DNA from: CAVWDU01 sp963840725
GTDB taxonomy: Bacteria > Pseudomonadota > Gammaproteobacteria > Pseudomonadales > Halieaceae
DNA length: 43,235 nt
Direction of reading: 5' to 3'
Assembly: GCA_963840725.1 (NCBI GenBank)
Contig: CAWIZY010000024.1
Coordinates: forward strand, 1 to 43,235
In this document: in pieces, positions 34,500-42,328 of the stretch
How the letters are laid out: each line of letters opens with the position of its first letter
Position numbering within the stretch: the stretch's first letter is position 1
Notes under the pieces: model-generated
Told to the model about the DNA's origin: nothing
What the model saw: only the letters and a program-made list of their open reading frames with translations
Database searches by the model: none
Translations under genes and position numbers: made by a program

Positions 34500-34902
34500 C
34501 TTACCTCTGCGGCGAGTCTGCTTGCAGTCAGCTAATAGAGGCTGGTTCCCGGCATTGCGGTCGAAGCGAGACTCTCATGAAGCGAGACTCTCATAAAGCA
34601 GGGGGACCGGGTCGCCATTGTCAGTACGCCAGGAGCTTGTACCATGGAGAATCTTGGAATCCAGTCTCATCAGCAGCTGCTCCATCGAGTCCGTGGATTT
34701 CATCAAAATACCGATAGAAGGCGGAACGGGTGATTGCCGTCGAGGACATCAGCGAGTTCACCGTCATATCCCGATACGGGTGCGACCACAGAAACTCGAG
34801 TGCTGCGTCGAGTATTTGAGCACGTGTGCCTTAAGCGCGGCCGATCTTCAGAGTCGGCACATGCTCAGCAGAAAGGCGCCTGGCATTTTCTGAAAGTGAC
34901 AT
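34500..34902 (-). pseudogene. TetR-family regulator pseudogene
   Basis: On the minus strand ATG 34902 starts MSLSENARRLSAEHVPTLKI, then a TAA interrupts the frame. It resumes in the same frame with GTRAQILDAALEFLWSHPYR, MTVNSLMSSTAITRSAFYRY and FDEIHGL, a clear TetR helix-turn-helix domain. The stop is best explained by AAA to TAA. One base too many near 34700 then shifts the frame: the second frame reads MEQLLMRLDSKILHGTSSWR, then TDNGDPVPLLYESLAS. A 16-bp tandem duplication (GAAGCGAGACTCTCAT twice, about 34565-34596) breaks it again. The ligand-binding domain is not recognisable. It has at least three independent lesions. Confidence 0.75.
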
Positions 34903-35034
34903 GATGCCATATCATTACAGACGGTGTGTCTCAATAGCAAGAAACTCGCACAGCAGAAGTGTAAATTGCATCTGTCGAAGTTTTGGGTCAGCAGAAGTTT
35001 GGGAGCAGAGTAACAACTCCGGACCTAAGCTGAA

Positions 35035-35170
35035 CTAGCCGGCCATCGAGCAAGGTGCCGGTGCGGCGATAGGTCTTAACGAAAAAACGTACTTACTGAC
35101 ATCCCAGGCTATGCATTGTTTTCGACAGCGTGCGGTTGGTCGGCTTGGCGGTCGGAGGGGTTCAAGACAT
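35035..35170 (-). pseudogene. RAYT/Y1 (IS200-like) transposase fragment
   Basis: Read on the minus strand, TPPTAKPTNRTLSKTMHSLG is followed after a TAA by VRFFVKTYRRTGTLLDGRL. This matches the conserved RAYT segment SxMMQSLGRRYVRYxNxxYRRTGTLWEGR. It lacks both the N-terminal part with the HUH motif and the C-terminus. About 100 bases at 35047-35150 are also about 75% identical to 40417-40520. Confidence 0.65.
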
Positions 35171-35420
35171 AGGGGGAGAATCGACGACAGGATCGCCGTC
35201 TCTGCGGTATGAAGCATGCTAAGATTCTGTATACAGCGCGGATTGGCACCCGGACTCCTCCGCTTGATCAGGTGGTGAAGGCTGCAGTCACAGGGGGCTC
35301 AGAAAATCTCCCCATCATTGTGATCGGGCCAACTCGCTTTCGATACCGGACGTCAGCACTTCGGGGGCCCGTAGTGAATGCTGTGAGGCGTCTTACATCT
35401 ATCCCAAGCCGGAGCAAGTT

Positions 35421-35639
35421 ATGAGCGAATTATCCACAGAGCAGCGAATGAAAGTGCTGGAAATGGTCAGCAGGATCGCCGCCGGAGCTGCGGGCAACAC
35501 CAACGTGGTGTGGATGATCGAATTCCAGGAGGAACTGATCGAAAGGCTCTACCGAAAGATGAGCAACCTGCTGCTGGAGGATCAGGATGAGCATGAGAGT
35601 GAGGATGACCACAAGTACAGCTATCATTATGAAGACTAG
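35421..35639 (+). CDS. Small hypothetical protein, acidic C-terminus
   Basis: This protein of 72 residues (MSELSTEQRMKVLEMVSRIA, with GGAG nine bases upstream) has a helical N-terminal half, a central NTNVVWMIEFQEELIERLYR helix and an acidic tail (EDQDEHESEDDHKYSYHYED). There is no signal peptide and no known domain. Its TAG stop is part of the CTAG target of the adjoining MITE-like copy. Because CTAG is duplicated and the right flank reads CTAGTAG, the same stop would have existed before insertion. Confidence 0.5.
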   Translation: MSELSTEQRMKVLEMVSRIAAGAAGNTNVVWMIEFQEELIERLYRKMSNLLLEDQDEHESEDDHKYSYHYED

Positions 35640-35915
35640 GGCACCTCTGAACAATGGCAATGCGCTCAGGCTTTCAGGCAGATTCGCAATCAAGGCGCCG
35701 CTTTGAAGGCAGGCTGGTTGCCTGTCGAAAAGTGGCAACGTCGAGTGCGGGTTTGCCTGAAAGCCCCGCAGGGCGGGCCCTGAAGCGTTCAGAGCAAGGG
35801 GGCGGCCATCCGTTTGCGCCGCTTGCCAAGGGTTACGGCCATTACCTGCGCGACGCGCCTTGCTATGAACGCTTCAGGGCTCCGCTGAGCGCGATTGCCA
35901 TTATTCAGAGGTGCC
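35640..35915. mobile_element. MITE-like element B, copy 4 (276 bp, longest)
   Basis: The ends GGCACCTCTGAACAATGGCA and TGCCATTATTCAGAGGTGCC are inverted. Perfect CTAG direct repeats flank it (35636-35639 and 35916-35919). The interior has two dyads: CTTTCAGGCAGATTCGCAAT paired against GGTTTGCCTGAAAG, and GCGTTCAGAGCAAGG against CCTTGCTATGAACGC. Copy 1 keeps only the second and copy 3 keeps part of the first, so this looks like the fullest version. There is no transposase. Confidence 0.85.
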
Positions 35916-35987
35916 CTAGTAGTCCCTCGGACTCGCGATGACTCCGGCCCTATTCAATGATCGCATCGATTCCGCAACCGCCCTGAT

Positions 35988-37433
35988 GTGGAGCGTTCCG
36001 GTACCAGTTCAGTCAATACCAAGCTGCGGTCGGCTTTGAACCGGGAGCAAGCGAGTTTGAGCGGGCAATTCAAGCGAGTGCTGAATGCCGGGGAAGTTCT
36101 GGCGCTGGCCTTTGGCGCGATGATCGGCTGGGGCTGGGTAGTACTGACCGGCAACTGGATTCAAACGGCTGGCACCGCCGGCGCAATGCTTGCGTTTCTG
36201 ATTGGCGGTATCGCGGTCGTTCTGATTGGCCTGACCTATGCCGAGCTGGCCGCGGCGATGCCGCTGACCGGGGGCGAACACGTCTATAGCCACCGTGCAC
36301 TAGGCATGGGCGGTTCGTTTTTCTGCACCTGGGCTATCATCCTCGGCTATATCTCGGTGGTCGCCTTCGAGGCGGTCGCACTACCGACAGTCATCGAACA
36401 TCTGTTCCCGAACTACAAAGTCGGCTTGTTGTGGAGCGTCGCTGGCTGGGATGTCTATTTCACCTGGGTGCTGATCGGCAGTGCCGGCGCGATCTTCATG
36501 GCCTGGGTCAACATCCGCGGCGTCAAGGCATCTGCGGTGGTGCAGAAGGTTGTTACGGTGCTGATCATGGTGGTCGGTATCTTGTTGTTCACGGGTTCAC
36601 TGTTTAATGGTGAGAGCGGAAGGCTCGAGCCGCTATTTGTCGATCAGTCAAAGGGGTTGCTGGCGGTGCTGGTAATGACACCCTTCATGTTTGTCGGCTT
36701 CGACGTCATTCCGCAGGCCGCAGAGGAAATCGACCTGCCACATCGGAAGATAGGTCAGATCCTCGTCTATTCCGTGCTCCTCGCGGTGGGCTGGTATATT
36801 TTGATGATTCTCGCAGTTTCGCTGCTGATGACGCCGGTCGAACTGACCACCACGACGCTGGCGACCGCGGACGCGATGAGTCTCGCCTATGACGGCAACT
36901 GGGCAGGGAAGTTACTGGTGCTGGCGGGCATCGGCGGCATTCTCACCAGCTGGAACGCTTTCCTGGTCGGCGGCAGCCGCGCCGTTTACGCGATGGCGCA
37001 TGCGCGCATGCTGCCGGCGTTTCTCGGCCATCTGCACCCGCGCTACAACACGCCGGTGAATGCCATTCTGCTGATCAGTTCCCTGTCGATTGTCGCCCCT
37101 CTGTTCGGCCGCAAAACCCTGGTCTGGCTGGTGAACGCCGGCGGCCTTGGTATCGTACTCGCGTATGCCACCGTAGCGCTGTCCTTCCTGGTGCTGCGCC
37201 ACAAAGAACCTGAAATGCCCCGTCCGTTCCGGGTTCGCCGCGGCAAGCTTGTCGGCTACAGTGCGCTGGTACTATCCGTCGGCATTATTGTCCTGTACCT
37301 GCCGGGTAGCCCGGCGGCACTGCTCTGGCCCTATGAGTGGGCGATAGTGCTGCTATGGACTCTACTCGGGGTCCTGTTCTACCTGCGGGCGCGCGCAACT
37401 ACCCGCCGCATGGAGACCGCGGGTTATAGATGA
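35988..37433 (+). CDS. APC-superfamily amino acid/polyamine permease
   Basis: This 481-residue inner-membrane transporter has about 12 hydrophobic segments. The first helix has the APC signature (LALAFGAMIGWGWVVLTGNW), and YAELAAAMPLTGGEHVYSHR follows after helix 2. Then come VGFDVIPQAAEEIDLPHRKI and LVGGSRAVYAMAHARMLPAF, all typical for APC permeases. GTG 35988 is the only plausible start with enough N-terminal sequence; no strong ribosome-binding site is visible. The MITE-like copy ends 72 bases upstream and could supply or disturb its promoter. The substrate is unknown. Confidence 0.92.
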   Translation: MERSGTSSVNTKLRSALNREQASLSGQFKRVLNAGEVLALAFGAMIGWGWVVLTGNWIQTAGTAGAMLAFLIGGIAVVLIGLTYAELAAAMPLTGGEHVYSHRALGMGGSFFCTWAIILGYISVVAFEAVALPTVIEHLFPNYKVGLLWSVAGWDVYFTWVLIGSAGAIFMAWVNIRGVKASAVVQKVVTVLIMVVGILLFTGSLFNGESGRLEPLFVDQSKGLLAVLVMTPFMFVGFDVIPQAAEEIDLPHRKIGQILVYSVLLAVGWYILMILAVSLLMTPVELTTTTLATADAMSLAYDGNWAGKLLVLAGIGGILTSWNAFLVGGSRAVYAMAHARMLPAFLGHLHPRYNTPVNAILLISSLSIVAPLFGRKTLVWLVNAGGLGIVLAYATVALSFLVLRHKEPEMPRPFRVRRGKLVGYSALVLSVGIIVLYLPGSPAALLWPYEWAIVLLWTLLGVLFYLRARATTRRMETAGYR

Positions 37434-37789
37434 TTAGTTTTTACTTTGGCCCCAGATATTGGCGGGAATTCGTGGAGTTGCATGTGTGCATGGCAACATA
37501 CTATTTCGTCAATAATCTAATAACGCTAGCTATTGCTGCTTCAGGCAGGTGATATTCTGATTGCTGAGTAGACTGCAGTCGATATAGACAGCTACCAATG
37601 GGAAAAGCTTTTTCGCGCCCTGTTTTAGCGCCCGGTGGCGGCATGAAGTTGGAGTTCGCCATGGACCGGTGAGCAGCCGGCCGCCTTGACAAAACGCTTA
37701 TCTCCACTAGTGAAAGAATAACGACTAATAAGAAAATCAAAGGTCTGGAAGTCATCATCCAGACCCGATCGGCACGGAGGCGGGACCCC
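37434..37789. other. Intergenic stretch, no supported gene
   Basis: This is 356 bases between the permease and the secreted protein at 37790. A minus-strand frame (37501-37791) includes a hydrophobic segment but overlaps the next gene's leader and has no recognisable domain. I could not identify a promoter or terminator with confidence. Confidence 0.5.
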
Positions 37790-38674
37790 ATGTTCAGAGC
37801 TTTCTTAAGTCTTTCGCTGTTTTTGCTCCTTCTTCACATGCTGGTCGAGCCGGGCACGGCGCATGCGGCGGCTCGCGATTGTGACCCGGACCCGGGCACC
37901 AACATGGAGATTCGCTACAGCGACTCAATTTCCTGTATTTTTAACGGCCCGCTGCAGGATACTGATACCTTCTACTTCGTGGGCAGTGCTGGTGACCAGC
38001 CGTTTATCCAGACCTCGTCCTTGATAACAAATGCGGTGGCACTATACAGTCCCAGTGGCAAAGAGCTAGACAGCAGATGGGGTTACAACAATACCATCAA
38101 CAATATTGAGCTCGAAGAGGACGGCATCCATACGATAGTCGTAAACAGCTACTATGCGGTCGGCGACGACGACGCGCTGTACACATTGGAATTGCCCTGT
38201 TTATCTGGCACCTGCCGCGATTCCATCGCTCCGGACGGGCTGGGTTTTTACGCCGTCACCCCCTGCCGCATCGTCGATACTCGCTACGGTATCGGCGGCA
38301 TGATGGTGGCGAACTCCAGTCGCAGTTTTCGCAGCTATGGTAATGTTAGCGACCAAAACAAAGCGGCGGGCGGCGCGCCGCTGGAGTATACCGATCAATG
38401 CCCGTTTCCCCTTGGAGAGCACGAAGCCGCGTTACTGAACATCACGGTGGTACCTATGGGCCCGGCGGGACAGCGGGGCTTCGCCACCGTGTGGCCGTGG
38501 AATGAGCAGCGGCCCAACTCGAGCTGGCTCAATTACGTGGCGAGCTTGCAGAACATCGCCAATGCAGGGGTTGTGAAGACGACACCCAGCACCGGCGGCA
38601 ATCCGGATTTCTCTGTGTACGTCGTACGGGACGTGCACCTTATCATTGACGTACTAGGGTACTACAAGGACTGA
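37790..38674 (+). CDS. Secreted protein with IVDTR / DVxGYY module
   Basis: This protein of 294 residues has a signal peptide (FLSLSLFLLLLHMLVEPGTAHA). Residues about 30-145 form a beta-sandwich resembling bacterial pre-peptidase C-terminal domains (DTDTFYFVGSAGDQPFI, then VALYSPSGKEL, ending YTLELPC). Residues about 155-294 carry the pattern FYAVTPCRIVDTRYG, LLNITVVPMGPAGQRGFATV and VHLIIDVLGYYKD. That pattern is widespread at the ends of secreted bacterial proteins, with unknown function. ATG 37790 has GGAGGCGGG eight bases upstream. The same DVxGYY ending occurs in the remnant at 32506. Confidence 0.82.
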   Translation: MFRAFLSLSLFLLLLHMLVEPGTAHAAARDCDPDPGTNMEIRYSDSISCIFNGPLQDTDTFYFVGSAGDQPFIQTSSLITNAVALYSPSGKELDSRWGYNNTINNIELEEDGIHTIVVNSYYAVGDDDALYTLELPCLSGTCRDSIAPDGLGFYAVTPCRIVDTRYGIGGMMVANSSRSFRSYGNVSDQNKAAGGAPLEYTDQCPFPLGEHEAALLNITVVPMGPAGQRGFATVWPWNEQRPNSSWLNYVASLQNIANAGVVKTTPSTGGNPDFSVYVVRDVHLIIDVLGYYKD

Positions 38675-38701
38675 GTCGCGCAGTGCCAAGACTCGCAGGC
38701 G

Positions 38702-38766
38702 GCGCGCGGTAGCAGGCGCGCGGTAGCAGGCCCACCGGCGGTAGCAGGCGGGCGGTAGCAGGCGCG
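38702..38766. repeat. GGTAGCAGGC direct repeats, four copies
   Basis: GGTAGCAGGC occurs starting at 38708, 38722, 38740 and 38754, i.e. spaced 14, 18 and 14 bases, within GC-rich filler. It lies just downstream of the gene ending at 38674. It looks like slippage or a short array; function is unknown. Confidence 0.85.
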
Positions 38767-39293
38767 CCCCAGCCCATGTTGCTCGCTTGTGTTTATCGCA
38801 TGAGCTTGCGCAGGGCTGTATCGATAGCCGTACAACCCTTGCTGGGGCTCCAGTCTCTCCGGCGAAAACAGTAGCGCAATCCGTGTCGATGCCACCTCAC
38901 CAGGGTATCCGGATACAGGCCGGGCAACAATTCGAGCCAGCCATCGATGTACCCGGGGGAGGAATGTCCGAAGTAACTTATCGGCTTGAGCGGCCTAAGG
39001 ATGCCGCATCGACTACCGGAGAGAGACTGGCGTGGCTTTGGCTGTCAGTTTATTTTACAACTACGAAACGACCGAACAGGGCTGATTTCTCAAGCGGTTG
39101 TTTTAAATGATTATTCCGATGATGGCTCAGTTATTGCAGCAGATAATCATCGACATCGCCTCGGGTCCTCATGAAAGTCATTCAGAGTTGAATCTTAAAG
39201 CCTTGATCCTGTGTCGTCCTCACCGGCGGCAGGGCAATAGTCCTCGTGTTAAAGCACGAGCTTACTGGCCAAACTGGAAGCGGAACCGGTCCC
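38767..39293. other. Intergenic stretch, no supported gene
   Basis: Frames at 38787-39110 and 39107-39370 on the plus strand carry no recognised domain, and the second overlaps the next gene out of frame. Nothing else was identified. Confidence 0.5.
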
Positions 39294-39797
39294 ATGAGAA
39301 TTGTCATCATACTCAGCATAGTGCAAACAGCATCTATTGTGCTCTTGCTGGTGAGGGCAGGTCAGCTTGAAACGGGTATTGAGGAAATGGCTCACGCGCA
39401 AACGGCGGCATTGAACACGCGGACCGCGGTTTCACCCGAGGCTACCACAACGCTGGTTCAGCCCGACCCGCTGGCTATCGAACCCCTGCTTCGCGGCATC
39501 GTGCGAGAAGAACTCGATGCTGCCATGACAACGATTTCTGCGACGCAACTCTCACCGACATCCGCAGCTGAACCTGCTCCAGCTCCTGCGGCTAAACAGG
39601 AAGGGGCAAACGATCATTATCGGCTCGATATAGTGTCAGGCGAAATTGACTATTATGTCAGCCAGGGTTCTATTTCCGACCACGAGATGTCTGATCTGCA
39701 GATGAAGATATCTGGACTGAACGAATCCGGACGCAAGCTGATGATGCAGCGACTCCTGAGAGCAATGAATTCAGGGGGCCTGCAAGGTCGCCTGTAA
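39294..39797 (+). CDS. Small membrane-anchored hypothetical protein
   Basis: This protein of 167 residues starts at ATG 39294 (MRIVIILSIVQTASIVLLLV), an N-terminal anchor or uncleaved signal, with GGAAGCGG upstream; the longer start at 39246 adds a polar leader. A Pro/Ala-rich linker (TSAAEPAPAPAAKQEG) separates two helical parts. The second (DIVSGEIDYYVSQGSISDHE, MSDLQMKISGLNESGRKLMM) looks like a compact helical domain. No family is recognised. The next gene starts 36 bases later on the same strand. Confidence 0.7.
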   Translation: MRIVIILSIVQTASIVLLLVRAGQLETGIEEMAHAQTAALNTRTAVSPEATTTLVQPDPLAIEPLLRGIVREELDAAMTTISATQLSPTSAAEPAPAPAAKQEGANDHYRLDIVSGEIDYYVSQGSISDHEMSDLQMKISGLNESGRKLMMQRLLRAMNSGGLQGRL

Positions 39798-39833
39798 ACC
39801 TAGTACCTGACTGATAACGAAAGGATAAGGCCT

Positions 39834-40268
39834 ATGAAAAAAATACAAGCGTCAATGGCAGCATCGATAATGGTGTTCTACGCCAGCGCGGGAATGGCTG
39901 GTGCCGCCGGTGACAGTCCGGTAACTATTGATCTGGAACTCATGAACGCACAGGGCGTTCAGGCCAGCGCAAGATTCTCCGACAACGATGTAGAGGTTAT
40001 TGGTTGTGGTGCCCGAGTGACCGACTCGGGGAATGGCGAGGTCATGAATTTTGGCTTCTGTCAGGCAACCGATGCAGCTGGAGTCTCGACTACCTGCTTT
40101 ACCTTTAGTCCTGATCTGGTTGCCGCGATCAACTCAATCGCCAATTACGGATTCATAAGTTTCACCTGGAACGATCTGGAGGAATGCACGTCGGTCAGGA
40201 ACTCTACGCAATCACTCTACATTCCCGATTTCAGAAGCAAAACGACGATCAAGTCTAAGCAAAAATAA
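39834..40268 (+). CDS. Small secreted hypothetical protein
   Basis: This protein of 144 residues has a signal peptide (MKKIQASMAASIMVFYASAG then MAGAAG). GAAAGGATAAGG lies upstream of ATG 39834. The mature part is beta-rich with four cysteines (VEVIGCGARV, FGFCQATDAAG, STTCFTFSPD, LEECTSVRNS), consistent with two disulfides. No known family. It may be co-transcribed with 39294-39797. Confidence 0.72.
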   Translation: MKKIQASMAASIMVFYASAGMAGAAGDSPVTIDLELMNAQGVQASARFSDNDVEVIGCGARVTDSGNGEVMNFGFCQATDAAGVSTTCFTFSPDLVAAINSIANYGFISFTWNDLEECTSVRNSTQSLYIPDFRSKTTIKSKQK

Positions 40269-40356
40269 CATGAATCGAAGTGTCGGGTTCCTGGCCACCT
40301 GGGCCGGGAACCAGACCCTCAGCCACCACCCCTGATCTCGTCGGATCTAGCTCGAT

Positions 40357-40599
40357 TCAGCAAAGACACGCAATAAATAGTCGCTCGGCTGGACAAAGCA
40401 TGATGTGAACCGCTCCTCGAACAATGCACCGGTGCGGCGATAGGTCTTGTGAAATAGCGTACCTGCTGACGTCCCCGGGTTTGCATTGTTTTCGACAGCG
40501 CATGGTCATATCGTCGGCAAAGCAGACCAAGGAAATATTGCCGCGCTGGATGACATACTGGGGCATGCCCGCTGCACAGTATCTTTGCAGTCTGGCCAC
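40357..40599 (-). pseudogene. RAYT/Y1 (IS200-like) transposase pseudogene, internally deleted
   Basis: ATG 40599 starts MARLQRYCAAGMPQYVIQRG, matching the conserved RAYT N-terminus (MPRxxRxxxPGxxxHVxxRG). The central region, including the HxH and catalytic Tyr parts, is missing. Downstream, two other frames on the same strand give LSKTMQTRGRQQVRYF and HKTYRRTGALFEERFTSCFV, the conserved late segment of RAYT proteins. So the gene has an internal deletion and at least one frameshift. It is related to the fragment at 35035-35170. Confidence 0.75.
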
Positions 40600-40803
40600 G
40601 ATGCTCTTCCTTGAGCGATTACGGAAATTTTGACCGGGGTTGTAGAGTTAAAGACTCAGCAGCGACGGTAGTGGAGAAAACTGCTCACAGAACTGTGTTT
40701 ATCAGCACTATACTGCCCATTCATTAAATCATGATGCGACGGCAATGATTGCTAGAGTAAGCGAAGGAATGGCTACAGGGTCGAGTTACAGGGCGGCCTC
40801 ACC

Positions 40804-42172
40804 ATGCTGAGAGCGCTGGGTAGTGTCTTTTCACAGCGCCTGCAGCGCTGGATTCCAGAGCCCTTCGTATTCGCCATTATTCTTACTCTTGGGGTGGGCT
40901 TGGCGGCCTTGGTATTCACCGAATCCGGCCTGAACCAGGTGGTGGACCACTGGTACCGGGGCTTCTGGATGTTGCTCGAATTCGGTATGCAGATGGTCCT
41001 GATCCTCATCACCGGTTTCGCCATTGCGCTGTCGCCGCCGATCTGCCGTCTAATCGATCGCCTTGCGCGGTGGCACGCACGCCCGGTAGTGTCTATGTTC
41101 TGGTGATCATTGTCGGGGGGCTTTTCAGTCTGGTCAGCTGGGGCTGGGCGTGCTGACCGCGGTGTTGGCGCGTGAGTGGCCCGGCGGGTTGACGGTATCG
41201 ACTACGCGTATCTGGTCGCCTCGTGTACCTTTCGGGCCAGCCCTGGGTCGGTGGCCTGTTCAGTTCGATTGCCCTCCTGCTTAATACCACGGACAATTTC
41301 CTGATCGAGGCCGGCGTGTTGTCTCGCGGTACCGGTCACGGCGACTCTCGGTAGCGTGCTCAACGGCTGTATCTGGGCTGTCGTCGTCTCGTTGCCGGCG
41401 CTGATGTGGCTGCTCCGTCCCCATGGCATGAGGTCACGCCAATGAGGAACTGGCAGAAGCGAGGCAGAACGCCACCGGACCGTGGCCGCGGAGGCCGCTG
41501 CCCGGGGCAGCCCGATAATCCGGTCTCCGACCGTCTCAACAATGACGTCCGGTTGCAGCGCTGGTCGCCATTGCCGGGCTGTCGTCGTGGTCCGGCACGT
41601 GGCGCGCAGCGGTCTTGACATCGACCTCAATCTCATGATTTTCCTGTTTATCTGTGTCGGCCTGCTCGTTCACCGGACGCCGATGCGGTATGTCGTGGCG
41701 ATGAAGCGCGCCTGCGGCAACGTCTCCGGCATCGTGTTTCAGTATCCGTTCTATGCCGGCATCATGGGTATCGTGATGTTTTCCGGCCTGGGGGGGCTGG
41801 TGGCGGACGCGACTGCCATGGCGCCACGCTGACAGCCTGCCATCTCGCGCAGTTCGCTGGGGCGGTCGCCAATTTCGCGATCCCGTCGGCCGGCGGCCAG
41901 TGGGCGGTGATCGGGCCGGCACTGACCGCGACCGCGAGCTGTGGGCGAGGCCTGTCGCCGGACGAGGGACGCCTACGTCGCCAGGGTCGCGATGACCGCC
42001 GCCTACGGCGAGACCTCCACCAACCTGCTGCAGCCGTTTTTCCTGCTTATGGTGTTGCCGATAATGGGTCCGGGGTGCGCATCCAGGCCCGGGACGTGCT
42101 GGGTACCTGGTCGTGCCGTTTATCTATATCTTCCTGGCCACCGCCCTGCTGGTCACGTACACCCCACTGTAG
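40804..42172 (+). pseudogene. Short-chain fatty acid transporter (AtoE-like), many frameshifts
   Basis: The first frame (MLRALGSVFSQRLQRWIPEP, FVFAIILTLGVGLAALVFTE, then GFWMLLEFGMQMVLILITGF) gives the AtoE/SCFA_trans N-terminus and ends at 41106. The rest of the family sequence is spread across all three frames in order: VLVIIVGGLFSLVSWGW, VLTAVLARE, GIDYAYLVAS, VYLSGQPWVGGLFSSIALLL, VTATLGSVLNG, NPVSDRLNNDVRLQR, GLDIDLNLMIFLFICVGLLV, QFAGAVANFAIPSAGGQWAV, VAMTAAYGETSTNLLQPFFL, and YLVVPFIYIFLATALLVTYT to TAG 42170. At least ten frame changes are needed. The length without breaks fits about 450 residues. Amino acid conservation is otherwise good. No intact frame can make a working transporter. 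Confidence 0.85.
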
Positions 42173-42328
42173 CGCAGTCTGTGAATTGCAGGCACCTGCA
42201 GCGGACGTAGCGGAGTTCCGGGACCAGACCTGCCTGTGCTGCGCAGTCTCCCGGAATGCGGACGCCATCGACCCAAGGCCCCGCAGCGTGTAATGTGCGC
42301 AGAGCCTACCCGGGGGAATGCCCTTGCC

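Noticed and set aside
37501..37791. Minus-strand frame of 96 codons with one hydrophobic segment
   Set aside because: It overlaps the 5' end of the secreted-protein gene, lacks a ribosome-binding site and shows no domain.
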